Positions 8,495-20,000 of a DNA stretch of 64,000 bases are shown here, piece by piece. Origin of the DNA: an uncultured Gellertiella sp. (lineage in GTDB: Bacteria; Pseudomonadota; Alphaproteobacteria; Rhizobiales; Rhizobiaceae); assembly GCF_963457605.1 (NCBI RefSeq), contig NZ_OY735139.1, forward strand, positions 3,378,001 through 3,442,000, written 5' to 3'. Position numbers and translations under genes: made by a program. The notes under the pieces are model-generated. The model was not told the DNA's origin, made no database searches, and saw only the letters and a list, made by a program, of their open reading frames with translations. The number at the start of each line of letters is the position of its first letter. Positions within the stretch are counted from its first letter, which is position 1.

Positions 8495-11400
8495 ATGATC
8501 ATTTCAGGCGATATTGATGCCAACACGCTGAACGGAACCGACGGGGCCGACCGGATCAAGGGGTTTGGCGGGGCGGACGAATTGCATGGGCTTGGCGGCG
8601 ATGACTGGCTGTTTGGCGGCAGCGACAATGACAAGCTCTATGGCGATGCGGGCAATGACCATCTCGACGGCGGCAGCGGCGATGACGAGATGCATGGCGG
8701 TGCCGGTGACGACACCTATTATGTCGACAGCGCCAATGATCAGGTCTTCGAAACCGGTGACGGCGGCGCCGATACCGGCGGCACTGACAAGGTCGTCTCC
8801 AGCGTCGATTATGTGCTGGGCGATCACCTCGAAAACCTGACGCTCACCGGCACCGATGATCTCGCCGGCACCGGCAACAGCCTTGACAATGTGCTTGTCG
8901 GCAATGACGGCAACAACACGCTCTATGGCGGTGACGGCAAGGACGAGCTGGATGGCGGGCTCGGCGACGACACGCTTTATGGCGGCAAGGGCGATGACAT
9001 CTATCATGTCGATTCCGCCGGTGATGTGGTCGATGAAACCGGCGGCGACGGCATCGATACCGTCATTTCCAGCGTCAGCGTCGACATGAGCGCCGGTCTC
9101 TGGCTGGATATCGAAAACCTGACGCTCACCGGCACCGGCAATCTCGATGGTACCGGCAACGATCATGACAACAGGCTGACCGGCAATGACGGCGACAATG
9201 ACTTGTATGGCGGTGCCGGCAACGACATTCTCGATGGTGGCAAGGGGGCCGACCACCTCTATGGCGGCACCGGCGATGACACCTATCATGTCGACGACAA
9301 GGGCGACAAGGTCGACGAGACCGGCGGCGACGGCACCGATACGGTGGTGTCCAGCATCAGCTACACCCTCGGCGACGGGCTGGAAAACCTGAAGCTCACC
9401 GGCCTTGTCGACCTCAACGGCACCGGCAACGGCGCGGAAAACACCATCATCGGCAATGGCGGCTCCAACAAGCTGTTCGGCCTTGAGGGCAACGACCATC
9501 TCTATGGCGGCGATGGCAATGACCTGCTGAATGGCGGCACGGGTGATGACGACCTGCATGGCGGTGCTGGAGATGATGTCTATATCCTCGATTCAGAGAA
9601 GGATTCCGTCGATGAATCCGCCGATGGCAAGGGTGGCGGCGGCGATGCCGGTGGCACCGATACGGTCTATGCCAATTTCACCTATGGGCTGAAGGACGGC
9701 TTCGAAAACCTCACCCTCTACGGCGATGGCAACATCGATGGCACCGGCAACGGCGCCGACAACACGATTTTCGGCAATGACGGCGACAACAAGCTTTCTG
9801 GCGGGGCGGGCAAGGACACGCTCTATGGCGGCGGCGGCAATGACCATCTCGATGGCGGCGCGGGCGACGACATCCTGCATGGCGGGGCCGGCGATGACGA
9901 CTATTATGTCGACAGCAGCAAGGATGTGGTGGACGAGAGCGGCGGCAATGGCATCGACACCGTCCATGCCTCCGCCGATTTCACGCTGAGTTCCGGCGTC
10001 GAAAATCTCGACATGCTGGATGGCGCGGTGAGCGGCACCGGCAATTCGCTGAACAACCACATCACCGGCAATGGAGCCGCCAACATGCTGGCCGGCGGCG
10101 GCGGCGATGATCTGCTGGAGGGCAATGCCGGAAACGACACGCTACAGGGCGATACCGGCAATGACACGCTGCGGGGCGGTGCCGACAGTGACACGCTCAG
10201 TGGCGGCGATGGTGATGACTTCCTCGATGGCGGCCTCGGCGACGACATCATGAAGGGCGGCAAGGGCAACGACGTCTACAATGTCGACACGATCAATGAC
10301 AAGGTGGATGAGACCGATGGCGGCGGCACCGACAGGGTGCAGGCGGCGATCGATTACACGCTCGGCGACGGAATTGAAAACCTGCTGCTGATCGGCGAGG
10401 CGGTGAAGGGCACCGGCAATGATCTCGACAATGTCCTCTCGGGTAACATCAAGGACAACACGCTCTCTGGCGGCAAGGGCAACGACACGCTGAGCGGCGG
10501 CGAGGGCAAGGACAAGCTCTATGGCGGCGACGGCAATGACAAGCTCGATGGCGGCAAGGATGCCGACGAGATGCATGGCGGCAAGGGCAGCGATTTCTAC
10601 TGGGTCGATGATGCCAAGGATGTGGTCGACGAAAGCGACGGTGACGGCACGGATGCGGTGATTGCCAGCATCGACTACACGCTGACGGCAGGGGTGGAGC
10701 TGCTGGAACTCTCCGGCACCGCCCTCAAGGGCACCGGCAACGACCTCGACAACAGCCTTTATGGCAACGAGCTCGCCAACATCCTCGATGGCGGCAAGGG
10801 CAAAGATACGCTCTGGGGCAACAAGGGCAATGACATGCTGTTCGGCGGCGATGGCAATGACACGCTGCATGGCGGCGACGACAAGGACACGCTGGACGGC
10901 GGCACCGGCGACGACATGCTGGATGGCGGCGCGGGCGATGACATCCTCAAGGGTGGCGCGGGCAATGACACGCTGTCGGGCGGGGATGGCGACGACACGC
11001 TTACCGGCGGCGATGGCAATGACACGCTGTTCGGCGGTGCGGGCAAGGACATCATGAAGGGCGGCAAGGGCGACGACACCTATGATGTCGAGTCCGACCA
11101 GGACGTGGTCGATGAAACCGGCGGCGGCGGCACCGACAAGGTGCAGGCCTCGGTCAGCTATACCCTTGGCAAGGATATCGAAAACCTGCTTTTGACCGGC
11201 ACCGGCAATATCAAAGGGACCGGCAATGCGGGCGATAACCTGCTGGTTGGCAACGATGGCAACAATGTGCTGAAGGGCGCGGGCGGCAATGACGTCCTGC
11301 GCGGCGGGCTTGGCAATGACATGCTGACCGGCGGTGCCGGCAAGGACCACTTCGTCTTCTCGAGCAAGCCCGATGCGGCGACAAATGTCGATCACATCGC

Positions 11401-11659
11401 CGATTTCAGCGTCGCAGATGATACGGTGCTGCTCGATCACGCCATCTTCACCACACTTAAAATGGGCACCCTCGCACAAAGCGCCTTCACCTCCGGCACC
11501 AAGGGCGTGGCCACCCACAAGACGGACCGGATCATCTATGACAGCAAGAGCGGCAAGCTCTGGTACGACGACGACGGCACCGGCAAGCATGCCGCCGTGC
11601 TGATCGGCATTATCGACAACCACGCCAAGCTGACGGCGGACGATATCTTCGTGTTCTGA
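8495..11659 (+). CDS. RTX calcium-binding protein, 1054 aa
   Basis: The protein is almost entirely RTX from its N-terminus (MIISGDIDANTLNGTDGADR), with about nine modules of nonapeptide block plus [12 protein letters not shown] linker. A denser run of uninterrupted nonapeptides lies around 10760-11070 (residues about 755-860). The C-terminal secretion-type domain spans residues about 943-1054 (DHFVFSSKPDAATNVDHIAD...DRIIYDSKSGKLWYDD) and ends DDIFVF. The role is inferred to be extracellular calcium-dependent matrix or surface protein; no catalytic domain is visible. ATG 8495 is preferred because AGGA lies eight bases upstream; a GTG at 8471 has GGGGAG only two bases away. A terminator follows at 11700. 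Confidence 0.9.
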   Translation: MIISGDIDANTLNGTDGADRIKGFGGADELHGLGGDDWLFGGSDNDKLYGDAGNDHLDGGSGDDEMHGGAGDDTYYVDSANDQVFETGDGGADTGGTDKVVSSVDYVLGDHLENLTLTGTDDLAGTGNSLDNVLVGNDGNNTLYGGDGKDELDGGLGDDTLYGGKGDDIYHVDSAGDVVDETGGDGIDTVISSVSVDMSAGLWLDIENLTLTGTGNLDGTGNDHDNRLTGNDGDNDLYGGAGNDILDGGKGADHLYGGTGDDTYHVDDKGDKVDETGGDGTDTVVSSISYTLGDGLENLKLTGLVDLNGTGNGAENTIIGNGGSNKLFGLEGNDHLYGGDGNDLLNGGTGDDDLHGGAGDDVYILDSEKDSVDESADGKGGGGDAGGTDTVYANFTYGLKDGFENLTLYGDGNIDGTGNGADNTIFGNDGDNKLSGGAGKDTLYGGGGNDHLDGGAGDDILHGGAGDDDYYVDSSKDVVDESGGNGIDTVHASADFTLSSGVENLDMLDGAVSGTGNSLNNHITGNGAANMLAGGGGDDLLEGNAGNDTLQGDTGNDTLRGGADSDTLSGGDGDDFLDGGLGDDIMKGGKGNDVYNVDTINDKVDETDGGGTDRVQAAIDYTLGDGIENLLLIGEAVKGTGNDLDNVLSGNIKDNTLSGGKGNDTLSGGEGKDKLYGGDGNDKLDGGKDADEMHGGKGSDFYWVDDAKDVVDESDGDGTDAVIASIDYTLTAGVELLELSGTALKGTGNDLDNSLYGNELANILDGGKGKDTLWGNKGNDMLFGGDGNDTLHGGDDKDTLDGGTGDDMLDGGAGDDILKGGAGNDTLSGGDGDDTLTGGDGNDTLFGGAGKDIMKGGKGDDTYDVESDQDVVDETGGGGTDKVQASVSYTLGKDIENLLLTGTGNIKGTGNAGDNLLVGNDGNNVLKGAGGNDVLRGGLGNDMLTGGAGKDHFVFSSKPDAATNVDHIADFSVADDTVLLDHAIFTTLKMGTLAQSAFTSGTKGVATHKTDRIIYDSKSGKLWYDDDGTGKHAAVLIGIIDNHAKLTADDIFVF

Positions 11660-11699
11660 AACCGGATAATGGCACGCGCAACGGCAAATGACAGGCAAA

Positions 11700-11727
11700 G
11701 GCCCGGGCCAAAAATCCGGGCCTTTTT
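11700..11727 (+). terminator. Intrinsic terminator after the 1054-aa RTX gene
   Basis: The stem GGCCCGG / CCGGGCC with the loop GCCAAAAAT is followed by TTTTTG, 40 bp past the stop. It is clearly related in sequence to the terminator at 8135, so the two genes probably duplicated together with their 3' ends. Confidence 0.88.
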
Positions 11728-11755
11728 GCAGTAAGGGACAGACTCTCAGCGTGCA

Positions 11756-11917
11756 TTAGAGTTTGTCAGGGAAAACACGCAAACGACGTTTTGCGTGTGG
11801 AATCCGGTTTTCCCGCTCAAACAAGTTTGAGCGCTCAAACTTGTTTGAGCGAAAAGACAAATGACAACAAGGGGAGCCAGAGTCTGGCTGGTTCAATATG
11901 AACCTGACAGACTCTAG
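11756..11917. repeat. Composite palindromic repeat element, copy 1
   Basis: The element of about 160 bp has terminal inverted repeats TAGAGTTTGTCAGG (left) and CCTGACAGACTCTA (right). Inside are several separate hairpins: CACGCAAACG...TTTTGCGTGTG, the perfect palindrome GCTCAAACAAGTTTGAGC, a second variant of the same palindrome, and GGTTCA-ATA-TGAACC. Two further copies with different internal palindromes lie at 47816-48150. It carries no gene and resembles the REP/MITE-like intergenic mosaics known in Rhizobiaceae, although I cannot assign it to a named family. Confidence 0.7.
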
Positions 11918-12122
11918 AGTCTGTTATGCTAGGGGTTCCCATCGGGGTTCCCATCGGTGATCACCTGGTATTAACCCTGCGCCGAGCTGCCGCGTCGGCT
12001 TCCTTTACAATCGAAAGCAACTAATGTAGATATTTTGCATATTGACAGGCTGCCCGGCGGGTTTGCGGTGCAGGGTCTTTGCCGATTTTGCTGGAAAAAT
12101 GAATTTTCCAAGGGTGTGCAGG
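11918..12122. other. Leader of the 491-aa RTX gene
   Basis: No convincing gene is present. A short tandem duplication of GGGTTCCCATCG occurs at about 11933-11957. AAGGG at 12110-12114 is the ribosome binding site for the gene at 12123. Confidence 0.45.
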
Positions 12123-13598
12123 ATGTTTATCCAGGGTGACAACAACAAGAATAGACTCGTCGGAACCGGCGACCCCGATACCCTGCTTGGCTACGGTGGC
12201 GATGATCTGCTGGATGGCGGTGCCGGTGCGGACGTGATGATCGGCGGCAAGGGCAATGACAGCTATTATGTTGATACTGTTGATGATATCGTGGATGAGA
12301 CTGACGGCAACGGTGTGGATGCGGTCTATGCTTCCGTCGATTATACCCTTCCGCCGGGCGTCGAAATTCTCTGGCTGACCGGCACCGGAAAGCTGAGCGG
12401 CACGGGCAACGATCTCGGCAATATCCTCCATGCCAATGATGCCGGGAATTTTCTCGATGGCGGCGCGGGCAATGACACGCTCTATGGCGGCAAGGGCAGT
12501 GACGTGCTGATGGGCGGGTCTGGCAATGACACGCTGGTGGGCGGCGCGGGCGATGATTTCCTCGAAGGCGACGGCGGTGCCAACCATCTGACCGGCGGCA
12601 CCGGTGATGACACCTATATCGTCACAAGCGGGCGGGACCTGGCCGACGAGCGGGGCGGCGATGGCATCGACACGGTCAACGCGCTCTGCAGTTTCGACCT
12701 GTCAAACCGCCACCAGGCGCTGGGGGCGATTGAAAATGTCGCGCTTTTGGGCGTTGGCAATGTCAATGCCACCGGCAATGATCTCGACAATATCCTGACC
12801 GGCAACAGCGGCAACAATTACCTCTGGGGCGGCAAGGGCCATGACACGCTGGCGGGCGGTCTCGGCGATGACCGGCTGGATGGCGGCCAGGGCGCGGATC
12901 TCCTGCGGGGCGGCGGCGGCAATGACAGCTATGTGGTCGACAACAGGGACGACGTGGTCGATGAGACGGACGGGCGCGGTGGCGACAGCGGCGGTGTGGA
13001 TACGGTCCTGTCCTCGATCAGCTTCACGCTTGGAACCCATGTCGAAAACCTCACCCTGACCGGCAAGGCCGCCCTTTCCGGCACCGGCAACGACCTCGAC
13101 AATGTGATCACCGGCAATGCCGGCAATAACCAGCTTTTCGGCGGTGCCGGTCAGGACACGCTTTGCGGCGGTGGCGGCAACGACCTGCTCTCCGGCGGCA
13201 GCGGTGCCGACAGGCTCTCCGGCGGCACGGGCAATGACTGGCTGACGGGCGGGGTCGGCCGGGACATCCTGACCGGCGGGGCAGGGCAGGATCACTTTGT
13301 TTTCAACGCACGCCTTGATGCCACAGGCAATGTCGACGTGATCAGTGATTTCACCTGCCGGGTCGATCATATCGATCTCGATCACCTGATCTTCCCGGCC
13401 CTCACCGTCGGCGCGCTGACCGCTGCCGATTTCGGCACCGGCAGCGTTGCAACCCATGCCGGGACCCATATTCTTTATGACAGCACGACCGGCAAGCTCT
13501 TCTACGATGCAGACGGCAACGGCAGTGGCGCGGCGGTGGAATTTGCCACGCTTGCCGCCCATCTGCATCTGAGCGCGAAAGATTTTGGGGTGTTTTGA
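12123..13598 (+). CDS. RTX calcium-binding protein, 491 aa
   Basis: This is the shortest intact member of the array. It starts MFIQGDNNKNRLVGTGDPDT and has four RTX modules with typical DDTYIV / NDSYVVDN linkers. The C-terminal domain spans residues about 383-491 (DHFVFNARLDATGNVDVISD...THILYDSTTGKLFYDADGNG) and ends DFGVF. It is probably secreted through the same type I exporter as its neighbours. The start at 12123 follows AAGGG with an 8-nt spacer; earlier in-frame starts (12042, 12099) lack a site and would add residues unlike the other N-termini. Confidence 0.88.
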   Translation: MFIQGDNNKNRLVGTGDPDTLLGYGGDDLLDGGAGADVMIGGKGNDSYYVDTVDDIVDETDGNGVDAVYASVDYTLPPGVEILWLTGTGKLSGTGNDLGNILHANDAGNFLDGGAGNDTLYGGKGSDVLMGGSGNDTLVGGAGDDFLEGDGGANHLTGGTGDDTYIVTSGRDLADERGGDGIDTVNALCSFDLSNRHQALGAIENVALLGVGNVNATGNDLDNILTGNSGNNYLWGGKGHDTLAGGLGDDRLDGGQGADLLRGGGGNDSYVVDNRDDVVDETDGRGGDSGGVDTVLSSISFTLGTHVENLTLTGKAALSGTGNDLDNVITGNAGNNQLFGGAGQDTLCGGGGNDLLSGGSGADRLSGGTGNDWLTGGVGRDILTGGAGQDHFVFNARLDATGNVDVISDFTCRVDHIDLDHLIFPALTVGALTAADFGTGSVATHAGTHILYDSTTGKLFYDADGNGSGAAVEFATLAAHLHLSAKDFGVF

Positions 13599-14001
13599 GA
13601 AGGGGCGGAACTGGGGAACCTTGTTCTCCGGTTCCCTGCGGCAAGGCCGGGTCGGGGGACACGAGGCTTTGGCAATCGGCGGCAGGTCTTTCCGGGTTAA
13701 CGGGAGGGCGGGGCCGCGACAGGCGGTGATGGCGGCCCGGCGAGGGGCGGTAACACTGGTTTTCGGGAAAAGGATTTTGGTCTTGCGTAATTCATATGAC
13801 ACCGCTTCCCCGTCAAAACCCGTCACGGCCTCCGGCCGTTGTCCCGGGCGCTATGGCGCGGGTGACAGAACCGGCTGATTGCAGGGCCGGTTGCGAACCG
13901 GCCCGGGGTCAAGTGCAAAAATATATATGTCACATTAATTATATACAATATAAGCGCTGGCCCTGGCGGCTTGGTGGCGCGAATTGGAAGGATATTTCGG
14001 C
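13599..14001. other. 403-bp gap before the giant RTX gene
   Basis: No gene with convincing coding character lies here. It holds GC-rich hairpins near 13828-13842 and 13884-13904, then an abruptly AT-rich stretch (about 13915-13955, with TATATAT and TACAAT) that is the likely promoter region of the giant gene. GGAAGGAT (13986-13993) is the ribosome binding site of that gene. Confidence 0.5.
13884..13904 (+). terminator. GC-rich hairpin, possible terminator of the 491-aa RTX gene
   Basis: A perfect 9-bp stem GGGCCGGTT / AACCGGCCC with a 3-nt loop lies 286 bp after the upstream stop. No T-run follows, so it may be a weak or factor-dependent terminator, or an mRNA 3' end barrier. Confidence 0.35.
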
Positions 14002-17000
14002 ATGGTCAAGATCACTGGCACCACTGGCAACGACACTCTGACGGCAGGCGCGGCGGGCGACATTCTCGAGGGTCTCGATGGCGACGACTACTACATTGTC
14101 AAATTCAACAATGTCACCATCACCGAAGCGGCCAAGTCGGTTTCGGCCAATGCCGGGAATGATACGGTCGAGGTCTGGGAACTGGGGACCAACCAGCCCA
14201 CCACCTATACGCTGCCGGACAATGTCGAAAACCTGAAAATCGTCAGCGCGAACTACGGTTTCACGACCGCCGGTACAGGCAATGCGTCGGACAATGTGAT
14301 CACCGGTGACTCGGGGACCGACATTCTCCATGGCATGGGCGGCAATGACAAGCTCTATGGCGGCAGGGGTGCTGACACGCTCTATGGCGATGATGGCGAC
14401 GACATTCTCGACGGCGGCACCACTGATTATCTGGATTCCCAGCCGGACGTTCTCTATGGCGGCATCGGCAATGACAGCTATTATGTCAATGCCAGCGTTG
14501 ACCAGGTTCATGAAGAACTGAACAGCGCCCCGGGCGGCGGCGGGGTCGATACGGTCTATGCCTCGACCCATTTCAGCCTGGTCGCCGATAATGTGCATGT
14601 CTGGGGCGATGTGGAAAACCTGACCCTGCTCTCCGGCGGCGGCGGTACCTTCGACAATCTCAACGGCACCGGCAATTCGCTCGCCAATGTCATCACCGGC
14701 AATCTCGGCAACAATATCCTCTCCGGCGGTGCCAATACCGACACGCTTTACGGCATGGATGGCAATGATACGCTGGATGGCGGCAGTGAAGCCGATGCCC
14801 TCTATGGCGGCAATGGCGATGACACCTATTATGTCGACAATGCGGGCGACGTGGTCAGCGAGGGCAGTGGTGCCGGAAGCGGTACCGATACCGTCATCAG
14901 CAACCTCACGAGTTATACACTTGCGACCAATGTCGAAAACCTCACCATCGTGTCTCTGAATGCCGCCGTCGCCCAGACCGGGATCGGCAACGAGATGGAC
15001 AATGTGATCACCGGCGGTGACGCCAACGACACCTTGATGGGCCTCGTCGGGAATGACAAGCTCTACGGCGGCAAGGGTGTCAATACGCTCTATGGCGGCG
15101 ACGGCGACGACTATCTCGACGGCGGCACGGACAGCCTGAAGCACACCATGTATGGCGGCACCGGCAACGATACCTTCATCGTCAAAAACACGGTCGACCA
15201 GGTGAACGAAAATGCCGGTGAGGGCACCGACACGATCATTTCCTCGGTTTCTATCAGCCTGCTGGCCAGCGCCAGCAACACCCAGGTGTTCGGCGAGGTC
15301 GAAAATCTGGTTCTGGCAGCCGGCGCCGGCGCGATCAACGGCACCGGCAACCTTCTCTCCAATGAAATCACCGGCAATGAATCCGCCAATGCGCTCTATG
15401 GCGGCGGGGCCGCCGATATCCTGCATGGCGGTGGCGGCAATGACATTCTCGACGGCGGCACCGGTATCGACACCATGGACGGTGGCGATGACAACGACAC
15501 CTATTATGTCGACAATGCCCTCGACACCGTCACCGAAGCCAATACGGCCAATGCCGGTGCTGCCGATCTGGTCAACGCATCGGTAACCTACCAGCTGTCC
15601 GTCAATGTCGAAAACCTGACCTTGCTGGCCGGCTACGGAAATATCGACGGCACCGGCAACGGCAGTGCCAACACCATCACCGGCAACGAAGGCGACAACA
15701 AGCTCTACGGCCTCGATGGCGTCGACACACTGTACGGGGGTGCCGGCAACGACACGCTCGATGGCGGCACGGGTGCCGATGCCATGTATGGCGGTGTCGG
15801 CGATGATACCTATCTGGTCGATGACGCGAATGACACTATCACGGAAGTCGCTGTCAATGGCGGCACCGATACGGTCGTCGCCACCTACAGCTATACGCTC
15901 GCCACCTATCTTGAAAACCTCATGCTGAAGGCGGGTGCGGGCGCCATCAACGGCACCGGCAACACGGCGGACAATGTCATCACCGGCAATGAGGGCATCA
16001 ACACGCTCTCGGGCCTCGATGGCAAGGACACGCTCTATGGCGGTGCCAGTAACGACATTCTCTATGGCGGTATCGGCGACGACCGGCTCGACGGCGGCAT
16101 CGGGGCCGACACCATGTTCGGCGGCTCCGGCAATGACACCTATGTGGTGGATGATCAGGCAGACAAGGTCGACGAAAGCGGCGGTGACGGCATCGACACG
16201 GTGGAATCCTGGCTCTCCACCTATACGCTGGCCGCCGCCACAACCACGACGACAGGCATCGAAAACCTGACGCTGATGGGCACCGGCGATTCCACCGGCA
16301 CCGGCAATGCGCTCGACAACACCATCACCGGCAATTCCGGCAACAACATGCTTTTCGGCGGTGACGGCAAGGACACCCTCTATGGTGGTGCAGGCAATGA
16401 CGTGATCGATGGTGGCATCCTTGCCGACACCATGGATGGCGGCGACGGCAATGACACATTTTACGTCGACAATGCAGGCGATGTGGTGCAGGAAGCCGCA
16501 ACCGCCAATTCCGGCACGGACACCGTCATATCGACCCTCACCAATTACACGCTCGCCGACAATGTCGAGAACCTGGTGCTGAAGACGGGGGCAGGTGCAA
16601 TCAACGGCACCGGCAATATCGGTGCCAACACCCTCACCGGCAACGAGAGCGCCAATGTGCTCGACGGCGGTGCGGGCGACGATATTCTCGACGGCGGCCT
16701 CGGGGCCGATACGATGCGCGGCGGCAATGACAACGATACCTATTATGTCGACAATGCCGGCGACAAGGTTTACGAAACCGATACATCGGGCAATGTGACG
16801 ACCGGCGTCGACACGGTCAAGTCTGCGATTTCCTTCGATCTCAGCGACACCACGAAGGTGTCCGGCGATGTGGAAAACCTGGAACTCACCGGTTCCGGCA
16901 ACCTCAACGGCACCGGCAATGCTCTCGACAATTCCATCACCGGCAATGCCGGCAGCAACAACCTCTATGGCGGTGGCGGCAAGGACCAGATCTATGGCGG

Positions 17001-20000
17001 CGATGGTGCCGACCAGATCTATGGCGGCACCGGTAATGACACGATCCACGGCGGCACCGGCAACGACACGATCGACGGCGGGGCCGACGACGACACGATC
17101 TTTGGCGAGGCGGGCAACAACACGCTGACCGGCGGCGCTGGCCAGGACACCATCTATGCCGGCGATGACGGCGATACGGTCTACGGCGGCATCGGCGACG
17201 ACAAGCTCTATGGCGGTGCCAGCACCGACTCGCTCGATGGCGGCGATGGCAGCGACACGCTCGACGGCGGGGCGGGGGCCGACGTGATGAGCGGCGGCAC
17301 CGGTGACGACACCTATTACGTCGACAATGCCAATGACCAGACCAACGAATATACAGGCGAGGGAACCGATCTGGTCGTTGCCAGGGTCGGCTACACCATT
17401 GCCGACAATATCGAAAACCTCACCCTCGCTGCGGGTGTCGGCAATATCAGCGGCACCGGCAATTCCGGGGACAATCTCATCACCGGCAACGAGGGCAACA
17501 ATACGCTTTATGGCGGCACCAGCGCGCCCGGCGGCACCAATGGCAATGACACGCTCGATGGCGGCATCGGGCTGGACACGATGTATGGCGGATCGGGTGA
17601 CGACACCTATCTGGTCGACAATCTCGGCGATGTCGTCGATGAAACCATCGGGGCCGGCACGGATGCCGGTGGCATGGACACCGTGCAGTCGGCGATCACC
17701 TTCAGCCTTGCCGACACCGTGCATGTCAAGGGCCTGGTGGAAAACCTCACTTTGACCGGCACCAACAATATCAACGGCACCGGCAACATTGCCGACAACA
17801 ACCTCACCGGCAATGGCGGCGACAACACGCTCGACGGCGGTGCGGGCAATGACAATCTCTATGGCGGCGGCGGGACGGATACGCTGATCGGCGGCTCCGG
17901 CAACGACCGGCTGGATGGCGGCGTCGGCAACGACACCATGAAGGGCGGCATCGGCGACGACACCTATGTGGTGGACAGCCAGAGCGACGTGGTGGACGAG
18001 ACCGGCGGCGACGGCATCGACACGATCGAGACCTCGCTCAGCTACATCCTGGCGGCGGCAGTCCGCCCGACGGTGGCCGGCACCGGCGTGGGCATCGAAA
18101 ACCTGACGTTGACCGGTACCGCTCCCATCAACGGCACCGGCAACGATCTCGACAATGTCATCACCGGCAACAGCGGCGTCAACACGCTCGATGGCGGCAA
18201 TGGCAATGACACGCTCTATGGCGGGGCAGGCGTCGATACGCTGCTCGGTGGCGCAGGCGACGACCGGCTCGACGGTGGCACCGGTGCCGACACGATGAAG
18301 GGCGGTGCGGGCAACGACACCTATGTCGTCGACGATGCCAATGACAAGGTGGATGAAACCGACGGGCTCGGCAATGATCTCACCGGCACCGACACCGTGC
18401 AGTCGATGATCACCCTCAGCCTTGCCGATACTGCGCATGTCAAGGGCGTGGTGGAAAACCTGGTCCTCACCGGCTCCGGCAATATCAACGGCACCGGCAA
18501 CAATGCCGACAACGTGATCACCGGCAATTCCGGCAGCAATACGATCGACGGCGGCGCGGGTGTCGACACCATGACTGGCGGCGACGGCGACGACACCTAT
18601 TATGTCGACAATATCCTTGACGTGGTGGCGGAAGGGTCCGGTGCCACCTCCGGCATCGACACGGTTCAGTCCAAGGTGACCTATACGCTGTCTGCCAATG
18701 TCGAAAAGCTGGTGCTGGTGGCCGCCGGTGGCGTCATCGACGGCTATGGCAATGGCGGTGCCAACGAAATCACCGGCAATGACAGTGCCAACAAGCTTTA
18801 CGGTGGCGACAGCAACGACATTCTGCACGGCGGCGGGGGCAATGACACGCTGGACGGCGGCGCGGGTGCCGACATGATGGATGGCGGTGACGGCAACGAC
18901 GCCTATAGCGTCGACGACGCCGGCGACATCGTGACGGAGCTCGCGACCGCCGGTGCCGGCACCGCCGATAGCGTCACCTCGTCGATTGCCAGTTACATTC
19001 TCGCCGACAATGTCGAAAACCTCACCCTGAAGGCAGGCGCCGGCAATATCGACGGCACCGGCAATGCCGGTGCCAACATCATCACCGGCAACGAGGGCAA
19101 CAACAGGCTCTCGGGCGGCGATGGCATCGATGCGCTGTATGGCGGCGACGGCAATGACACGCTCGACGGCGGCACGGGTGCCGACACGCTGAGCGGCGGG
19201 CTGGGTGACGACACCTATATTGTCGACAATGCCGGCGACACCCTGCAGGGCGAGGGCAACGCCACCGGCTCCGGCACCGACACGGTCATGGCATCGGTGA
19301 CCTATGATCTCACCAACTACGTCAATGTGGAAAACCTGGTGCTGCAGGCGGGGGCCGGCAGTATCAACGGCACGGGCAACAGCGGCACCAACACGCTGAC
19401 CGGCAACGAAGCAGACAACAAGCTCTATGGCGGTGGCGGCACCGACACGCTCTACGGCGGGGCAGGCAATGACACGCTCGACGGCGGCAGCTTGAACGAC
19501 ATGCTGTATGGCGGCGACGGCAACGACACCTATGTGGTCGACAATGCCGGCGACGTCGTAACAGAAGGATCCGGCACCAATTCCGGCATCGATACGGTTC
19601 AGGCATCGGTGAGCTATGACCTCACCAATGTCGCCAATGTCGAAAAGCTGGTGCTGACAGGCATCAACAATATCGGCGGTACCGGCAACACGCTCGACAA
19701 TGACATCACCGGCAATTCCGGCAACAACCGGATCGATGGCGGCGCGGGTGCCGACCGGATGGCTGGTGGCGACGGCAGCGATACCTATGTGGTCGACAAT
19801 GCCGGCGACGTCGTCAGCGAAGGCGTCGGGCAGACCGGCGACATCGACACGGTCATCTCGTCGCTCAACACCTACACCCTGGCCGCCAATGTCGAAAACC
19901 TGACGCTGCAGGCCGGGGCAGGCGACATCAGCGGCACCGGCAACGGCGCGGCCAACACGCTGACCGGCAACGAGGGCAACAACACGCTCGATGGCGGCCT

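Noticed and set aside
8018..8498. Small frames across the 9-nt repeats (with GTSGINRIKAITGTKAINGT)
   Set aside because: The collagen-like look comes from the 9-nt DNA period. There is no convincing start and the frame does not join the RTX gene.
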